This document shows, piece by piece, positions 22,449 to 26,936 of a DNA stretch of 26,936 nt. The stretch covers positions 1 through 26,936 of the forward strand of contig JBATPJ010000031.1 of the NCBI GenBank assembly GCA_049291395.1, in the 5' to 3' direction. The notes below the pieces were generated by a model. The model was not told the origin of the DNA. It was given only the letters and a program-made list of their open reading frames with translations, and searched no databases. The stretch is from JAPUDQ01 sp049291395. Its GTDB lineage: Bacteria > Patescibacteriota > Saccharimonadia > Saccharimonadales > Saccharimonadaceae. A program made the translations under genes and the position numbers. The number at the start of each line of letters is the position of its first letter. The stretch's first letter is position 1.

Positions 22449-25244
22449 CTAGCTACAGCCGGTCGTCGAGCCACAGCTCGTACAGACGTAGCAGCTACCG
22501 GCACGCTGGGTCACGTTGCCACAGTTGCTGCAGAGTGGTGCTGTCGCGTCGGCGATCTTCAGCTCAGCGCGTGCCGTGCGAAATGTCGTCTCGATCGTCT
22601 CTTCTTTGTCGAGATTACCTGGTACGACATCAGATAGCCCAGCATCGATTACGTCAGTCGAGGCTTCTTTGATCACCTCTTGGTCGAGGAGACTTGCCTG
22701 CTGTTGCTCGAGCTCTGCTTCGAGATCTTCGAGTGACGCCAGGCCGAGTTCGAGTCGGTCGTCGATCGACAAGTATTCGATCGCCAGGCGACGGAACATA
22801 TAGTCGACGATGCTCGTCGCGGTCTTGACCTCTGGGTCGTCAGTTGCGCCAAATGGGGCGAAGTTGGTGTTGCTCATACCGCGGACGTAGGCTTTGAGCG
22901 GTACGCCGTACTGCAAGCCGTAGCTGACCGATCGGCCGAAGGCGTCCATCAGGCCAGCCAGTGTTGAACCCATCTTGGCAACCGTGATGAAGATTTCACC
23001 CGGTGTCCCATCTTCGAATTCGCCAACTGTCACGTAGCCTTTGAGGTCAGAGATCTTGAACTGAATGGTCTTTGAGTTACGGACTCGTGGTAGTTCGCGG
23101 CGCTCATCACTCCGAACAATCCTCTCGATGACACGTGGTGGCTCAGCGTCTTTCTTGTCCTTGGTCTTTTTGTCACTCAGCGGCTGACCGATCTTGCTGC
23201 CGTCGCGGTAAATCGCAACTGCCTTAAGACCAAGTTTCCAGGCGTCCATGTGGAGCTGCTCGACATCTTCGACAGTCGCCGTCTCTGGCATGTTGACCGT
23301 CTTACTGATAGCGCCCGATAGAAATGGCTGGACAGCACCCATCATCTTGACGTGACCCATGTAGTGGATCGCACCTTCACCGACGGCACAGGCAAAGACA
23401 TCGTGGTCGGAGTCTTTAAGGTGCGGCGCGCCGACGACGGTGCCATGTTCGTGGATGTATTCGACGATGGCCTGGGCTTGTTTTTTGTCGTAGCCCAGTG
23501 TCTTGAGGGCCCGTGGGATGGTCTGGTTGACGATGATCATGCTACCACCACCGACCAGGGTCTTAAATTTCGTCAGGCTAAAGTCCGGCTCGACACCAGT
23601 GGTGTCACAGTCCATCATGAAACCGATGGTGCCGGTTGGGGCAAGCACGGTTGCCTGAGCGTTACGAACACCGTATTTTTCACCGAGTTCGACAGCAGCA
23701 TCCCAGACGCTCGCGGCAGCACTTAAGAGTTCTTCTTCGACAAGGCTGGCGTCGATCTCACGGACAGCATCGCGGTGTTTGCGAAGGACGCGGTTCATAC
23801 CGGCTTTGTCTTTGGCGTAGCCTTCAAATGGTCCGACGCGTTTGGCGATACGTGCACTTGTGGCGTAGCCTTCACCCGTCATGATTGCCGTCAGCGCACC
23901 AGCAAAAGCACGGCCTTCGTCGCTGTCATATGGCAATCCTTTGGCCATAAGTGTGGCGCCGAGGTTGGCGTAGCCCATACCGAGCTGGCGGAATTTGCGA
24001 GTGTTGCGGTCGATCGCATCGGTTGGGTACTCGGAGTAACCGACCAAGATCTCTTGGGCGAGGAAAACGATATCGACAGTGTGTTTGTAGGCTTCGACAT
24101 CGAAAGTGCCATCTTCGCGGAGGAATTTCAGGAGGTTGAGGCTGGCGAGGTTACAGGCTGAGTTGTCGAGGTGCATGTACTCAGAGCATGGGTTCGAGCC
24201 GTTGATGCGTCCGGCATTTGGCGTGGTGTGCCAGTCGTTGACAGTGGTGTCAAACTGCATACCAGGGTCAGCTGACTCCCAAGCGGCTTCGGCGATCTCG
24301 CGGAAGAGCTGACGAGCCTTGAGTGATTTGTGGACTTTTTTGTCCTTGACGCCGACGAGGTTCCAGTCGTCATCGAGATCAACCGCACGCATGAAGTCGT
24401 CGGTCACACGGACTGAGTTGTTGGCGTTTTGGTACTGGATAGAGTGGATATCTTTGCCGTTGAGGCTCATATCGAAGCCAGCAGCGCTGAGGGCAAATGC
24501 TTTGCGCTCTTCGATTGCCTTGCACCAGATAAATTCTTCGATGTCTGGGTGGTCGATGTTCAGGATGACCATCTTGGCAGCGCGACGTGTCTTGCCGCCA
24601 CTGGCGATCGTACCGGCACTGGCATCGGCACCACGCATGAAGCTGACCGGTCCGCTCGCGCGACCACCGCTCGTGCTAAGTGTCTCCGCACTACCGCGAA
24701 GCGTGCTGATGTTGAGCCCGGCTCCACTGCCGCCCTTGAAGATCATGCCTTCTTCGCGGTACCAGTTGAGGATACTCGTCAGGCTGTCTTCAACTTTCAG
24801 GATGAAACACGCGCTAGCTTGCTGGCGGCGATCCGGCGTACCGATGTTGAACCACACAGGAGAGTTAAATGCAGCTCGTTGGGTCGCGAGGATGTACTTC
24901 AGCTCAGCGTTAAAGATATCTGCTTCTTCTTCGGAACTAAAATAACCGTTTTCGTAGCCAGACTTCGTGATCGTGTTTGCCACGCGGTCGATCAGCTGAC
25001 GCAGGCTCTTCTCACGGCTCGGCGTACCTGGTGTCCCGTAAAAATATTTCTGCGCGACGATATTGATCGCATTTTGGCTCCAAAATTCTGGGAACTCGAC
25101 ATCTTTTTGCTCAAAGACGGTCTTGCCCGTCCCTGGATTGACGATGCTTGAGTCGCGTTTGACCCACGTCAATTGATCGTATGAATGCGTTCCCGCCTCT
25201 GTAAAATAGCGCGCAATAGCAAGCGCGGACACGGATTGTGCCAT
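22449..25244 (-). CDS. nrdJ: Adenosylcobalamin-dependent ribonucleotide reductase (class II)
   Basis: Makes deoxyribonucleotides using a radical generated from vitamin B12, with or without oxygen. The 931-residue protein has the class II core: the first redox cysteine in QASACFILKVEDS, the GGSGAGLN loop, and NPCSEY with Cys353 (thiyl radical) and Glu355. PTGTIGFMMDCDTTGVEPDF follows, then the TSCPD domain (KTIQFKISDLKGYVTVGEFEDGTP) and a C-terminal zinc ribbon (CSNCGN, CYVCTSCGSTTGC) that feeds electrons. Nothing seems missing. ATG 25244 has an AGGAGGGG ribosome site. The gene follows nrdR by 93 bases, an AT-rich gap in which I see no B12 riboswitch. No B12 synthesis gene is in the window, so the cofactor is presumably scavenged. 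Confidence 0.97.
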   Translation of the reverse strand: MAQSVSALAIARYFTEAGTHSYDQLTWVKRDSSIVNPGTGKTVFEQKDVEFPEFWSQNAINIVAQKYFYGTPGTPSREKSLRQLIDRVANTITKSGYENGYFSSEEEADIFNAELKYILATQRAAFNSPVWFNIGTPDRRQQASACFILKVEDSLTSILNWYREEGMIFKGGSGAGLNISTLRGSAETLSTSGGRASGPVSFMRGADASAGTIASGGKTRRAAKMVILNIDHPDIEEFIWCKAIEERKAFALSAAGFDMSLNGKDIHSIQYQNANNSVRVTDDFMRAVDLDDDWNLVGVKDKKVHKSLKARQLFREIAEAAWESADPGMQFDTTVNDWHTTPNAGRINGSNPCSEYMHLDNSACNLASLNLLKFLREDGTFDVEAYKHTVDIVFLAQEILVGYSEYPTDAIDRNTRKFRQLGMGYANLGATLMAKGLPYDSDEGRAFAGALTAIMTGEGYATSARIAKRVGPFEGYAKDKAGMNRVLRKHRDAVREIDASLVEEELLSAAASVWDAAVELGEKYGVRNAQATVLAPTGTIGFMMDCDTTGVEPDFSLTKFKTLVGGGSMIIVNQTIPRALKTLGYDKKQAQAIVEYIHEHGTVVGAPHLKDSDHDVFACAVGEGAIHYMGHVKMMGAVQPFLSGAISKTVNMPETATVEDVEQLHMDAWKLGLKAVAIYRDGSKIGQPLSDKKTKDKKDAEPPRVIERIVRSDERRELPRVRNSKTIQFKISDLKGYVTVGEFEDGTPGEIFITVAKMGSTLAGLMDAFGRSVSYGLQYGVPLKAYVRGMSNTNFAPFGATDDPEVKTATSIVDYMFRRLAIEYLSIDDRLELGLASLEDLEAELEQQQASLLDQEVIKEASTDVIDAGLSDVVPGNLDKEETIETTFRTARAELKIADATAPLCSNCGNVTQRAGSCYVCTSCGSTTGCS

Positions 25245-25337
25245 GATAAACCCCTCCTATTATTATTTATATTTTAATGATTTTTATTTGATGATTCACC
25301 GATCTACCCTCATAGCTCGATGATGCACCGGCGCAAC

Positions 25338-25799
25338 TTAGGAAGCACGAGACTCACGAAGACTCTTGAGGGCCATTTCGAACTCCTCCACTGTCTTGAA
25401 CTCTCGATATACACTCGCGAAACGCACGTACGCCACTTCGTTGCGACGGGCAAGCTCGTCGAGGACGAGATCACCGATCTGCCGCGATTGCACTTCGTTG
25501 ACGCCGAGAGCATACAGCTCGTCTTCGACGCGACCGATCAGTTCTTCGATCTCCAGATCAGAGGTCAGGAACTTACCGACCGAACGATGAATCGCCGCAA
25601 ATAACTTGTGACGATCGTACAGCTCGCGCGTGCCGTCTTTTTTGGTGACTGCAAGATTGGGTCGTTCGACCCTCTCGTAGGTGGTGTAGCGATGAGAACA
25701 CTCGAGACATTCGCGTCGGCGACGAATTGCGTCACCATCGGCGGCGTCACGAGACTCAACAACTTTCGAGCAGTCTTTTTGGCAACGTGGGCATTTCAT
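25338..25799 (-). CDS. nrdR: Transcriptional repressor NrdR
   Basis: ATP/dATP-sensing zinc-ribbon repressor of ribonucleotide reductase genes. The 153 residues begin with the four-cysteine zinc ribbon (MKCPRCQKDC and RRRRECLECSHRYTTYE), followed by the ATP-cone domain (about residues 50-140, VTKKDGTRELYDRHKLFAAI). Length and motifs are those of the family. Upstream are two NrdR boxes that overlap its promoter, so it represses itself and, by read-through, nrdJ. Its mRNA leader includes a hairpin CTACATC/GGTGTAG. The AAGGAAGG motif is further than usual from the ATG. Confidence 0.97.
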   Translation of the reverse strand: MKCPRCQKDCSKVVESRDAADGDAIRRRRECLECSHRYTTYERVERPNLAVTKKDGTRELYDRHKLFAAIHRSVGKFLTSDLEIEELIGRVEDELYALGVNEVQSRQIGDLVLDELARRNEVAYVRFASVYREFKTVEEFEMALKSLRESRAS

Positions 25800-25858
25800 G
25801 AGTTTTTAGATATCCTTCCTTTTGCGCTCTACACCTCCCATAGATGTAGCTGCTCCTT

Positions 25859-25913
25859 ACTATAGACCCTACATATGGTGCTACGCAAGTGTATTTTATG
25901 CAACATATAGTGT
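25859..25913 (-). promoter_or_regulatory. nrdR-nrdJ promoter with two NrdR boxes
   Basis: Minus strand: -35 TTGCGT (25888-25883), 18 bases, -10 TATAGT (25864-25859). Box 1, ACACTATATGTTGCAT (25913-25898), and box 2, GCACCATATGTAGGGT (25881-25866), match the NrdR consensus ACACwATATaTwGTGT and are 16 bases apart, three helical turns centre to centre. Box 2 fills the -35/-10 spacer exactly, so bound NrdR would block RNA polymerase. Confidence 0.85.
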
Positions 25914-25959
25914 TTTTGCAGGATATTTTATGATATTTCAAAAATTTATGGTATTGCTC

Positions 25960-26036
25960 TATAATACGGACAGATGACGGCAGTAGAAACGTGCTGTCGT
26001 TTGTATTTTTCACCGCTGCGCGAATACTCGCGCGGC
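25960..26036 (+). promoter_or_regulatory. Promoter and two-hairpin leader of the 26057 gene
   Basis: TATAAT at 25960-25965 predicts a start near 25972. Hairpin 1 (25974-26000: ATGACGGCA/TGCTGTCGT, loop of nine) is followed by TTTGTATTTTT and looks like an intrinsic terminator. Hairpin 2 (26015-26036: GCTGCGCGA/TCGCGCGGC, loop ATAC) lies 20 bases before the start codon. This would be a leader of about 85 bases with a possible attenuator. Confidence 0.5.
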
Positions 26037-26056
26037 CCCACGAGCAGAAACGAGGC

Positions 26057-26575
26057 ATGATGAAACGAATGAGGATTCTAGTACTACTCTCCCTAGCCTT
26101 CAGCTTTGCCATCATGAGTGTCCTCGCGCTGTCATGTGATGCGGCCTTGCTCGCCTCAGTGTTCGGAGCTGGGTGCGTACTGTGCGGAAGTATCCCACTT
26201 GTCAGCGTATGGCGACGGAGGCGACGGATCGAGGCGGAAATGTCTGCGATCCTTGGACCCGGATGGGATAAGGATGTATTTGATCGCGAGGTCAAGGCCA
26301 TGATCATGCATGGGACTTCATCGACGATGGCATACTCAGATCCCCCCCGGGAGACCATCACGCCACTCCTCTCGCCTCCTCAGCTACCACTGGTGCCGAC
26401 GAGGCTGATAGATCGGGTTGTCAAATGTATGGCACTGTCCTTGGGATACTTGACCCTCCTGTCTGTCACGCCCATGGTCGCAGAAACCATAGGGCCGCAC
26501 GCGGCTATCGCAACAGGATTTTGCGGAGCGCTGGTCTTTTTATTCGCTATGGAGCGGGTGCTCTCTAAAAGATAA
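26057..26575 (+). CDS. Membrane protein of unknown function (four helices)
   Basis: Not recognised. From ATG 26057 the product is 172 residues; ATG 26060 is equally possible and a GTG at 25991 is also in frame but lies inside the leader hairpins. A GAGG site precedes the ATG. Two membrane segments (about residues 7-25 and 30-50) are followed by a very basic RRRRR turn, a cytoplasmic middle part with GPGWDKDVFDREVKAMI and a proline-rich stretch, and two more membrane segments (about 128-168). No catalytic motif is visible. It is divergent from nrdR and convergent with ftsZ. Confidence 0.7.
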   Translation: MMKRMRILVLLSLAFSFAIMSVLALSCDAALLASVFGAGCVLCGSIPLVSVWRRRRRIEAEMSAILGPGWDKDVFDREVKAMIMHGTSSTMAYSDPPRETITPLLSPPQLPLVPTRLIDRVVKCMALSLGYLTLLSVTPMVAETIGPHAAIATGFCGALVFLFAMERVLSKR

Positions 26576-26694
26576 CCTTCTCTTACCCACTATAGCGTGT
26601 GGGAGATCGTTTCTGCTCTCACACCCAGAGATTTCAAGTAACTTGAAGTCTGTGGGTGTGAACTATATATATTTTGTATATAAATATCGAGGTA
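26576..26694. terminator. Convergent intergenic region with two hairpins
   Basis: Hairpin 26586-26603 (CCCAC/GTGGG) follows the membrane gene. A much longer hairpin, 26619-26661, has 20-base arms with one mismatch and one G-T pair (TCACACCCA...TTTCAAG and complement, loop TAA). Neither is followed by a clear T-run; together they probably end transcription of both the 26057 gene and ftsZ. Confidence 0.55.
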
Positions 26695-26936
26695 TTACTT
26701 GTCTTTTTTGCGGCGACGGAGGAAGGCCGGTGTATCAGACTCATCTTCATCAACCTGGTGCCAGATATTACCAGTCGGTGCTTCATCAGCAAAACTATTG
26801 CTGACCTGGGTCGCGTGATCGTTATCAAGGTCTAGATCAACACTCTTGATCTCTTCGTCCGTGACGTCTTGGCTACGATCAACTTCACGCTGGACGACAG
26901 CTGGCGTCATACCGAAGCCTGGAGGCGTGGCTGGTG
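26695..26936 (-). CDS. ftsZ: FtsZ, C-terminal part (5' end beyond window)
   Basis: Only the last 79 or so codons are inside the window. They encode a low-complexity acidic linker (PGFGMTP, then QDVTDEEIKSVDLDLDNDH) and the conserved FtsZ C-terminal peptide DTPAFLRRRKK, which in homologues binds membrane-tethering and regulatory partners such as FtsA or SepF. The frame is open to base 26936. The GTPase domain lies outside, so the assignment rests on the tail alone, but that peptide is highly characteristic. Confidence 0.88.
   Translation of the reverse strand, partial: PATPPGFGMTPAVVQREVDRSQDVTDEEIKSVDLDLDNDHATQVSNSFADEAPTGNIWHQVDEDESDTPAFLRRRKKDK

Noticed and set aside
25245..25337. Cobalamin riboswitch before nrdJ
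   Set aside because: The gap is only 93 bases, AT-rich, and lacks a B12-box-like motif; it is too short for this class.

Overview
The window looks like a stretch of a compact bacterial chromosome of roughly 50% GC with tightly packed genes, very short intergenic gaps and many convergent or overlapping ends. A candidate phyla radiation bacterium, most likely Saccharibacteria (TM7), fits best. This is inferred from gene content: a B12-dependent ribonucleotide reductase with NrdR, a membrane VKOR, a eukaryote-like IleRS, an unusually short MetK, lactate-type fermentation, and many promoters whose -10 box sits 7-8 bases from the start codon. TGA is used as a normal stop, which argues against the Gracilibacteria/Absconditabacteria code. 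No rRNA, tRNA, CRISPR array, transposase or prophage gene was seen.

Layout. 1-3429 (minus): envelope genes, a cut HtrA protease, a polytopic membrane protein and an LCP-type cell-wall ligase. 3537-4139 (plus): signal peptidase I. 4159-5816 (minus): parAB. 5989-7029 (plus): an isolated, GC-rich ketol-acid reductoisomerase gene with its own promoter, a leader of two tandem hairpins and its own terminator, which looks like an acquired cassette. 7189-9046 (minus): ribosomal protein L21, three small unknown proteins and a Zincin_1 metalloprotease. 9163-10794 (plus): a fusion of a D-2-hydroxyacid dehydrogenase with a phosphoglycerate mutase. 10789-12263 (minus): an ApbE flavin transferase and an exported FMN-binding protein, separated by an odd GC-rich spacer. 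12371-14140 (plus): a GH13 glucan enzyme. 14164-15374 (minus): metK behind a SAM-I riboswitch with an intrinsic terminator. 15355-19500 (minus): IMPase-ileS-rhodanese operon behind an isoleucine T-box of the ultrashort stem I type. 19591-22321 (minus): DoxX, DUF1295, DUF2177, VKOR and a thioredoxin-fold protein without CxxC, a membrane redox/lipid group. 22449-25913 (minus): nrdR-nrdJ with two NrdR boxes over the promoter. 26057-26575 (plus): unknown membrane protein with a structured leader. 26695-26936 (minus): the C-terminal end of FtsZ.

How it fits together. Much of the window is housekeeping (chromosome partitioning, division, export, dNTP supply, SAM supply, Ile-tRNA charging), with classical RNA or protein feedback at three points: SAM-I on metK, T-box on ileS, NrdR on nrdR-nrdJ. 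The accessory layer is more unusual: the glycolysis/fermentation fusion enzyme, an extracytoplasmic flavin-transfer pair, the VKOR-centred membrane cluster and the orphan KARI cassette. No single defence or mobile system was found. The best candidates for something undescribed are the dehydrogenase-mutase fusion, the twin GGA-loop hairpins in front of the KARI gene, and the near-leaderless promoter habit.
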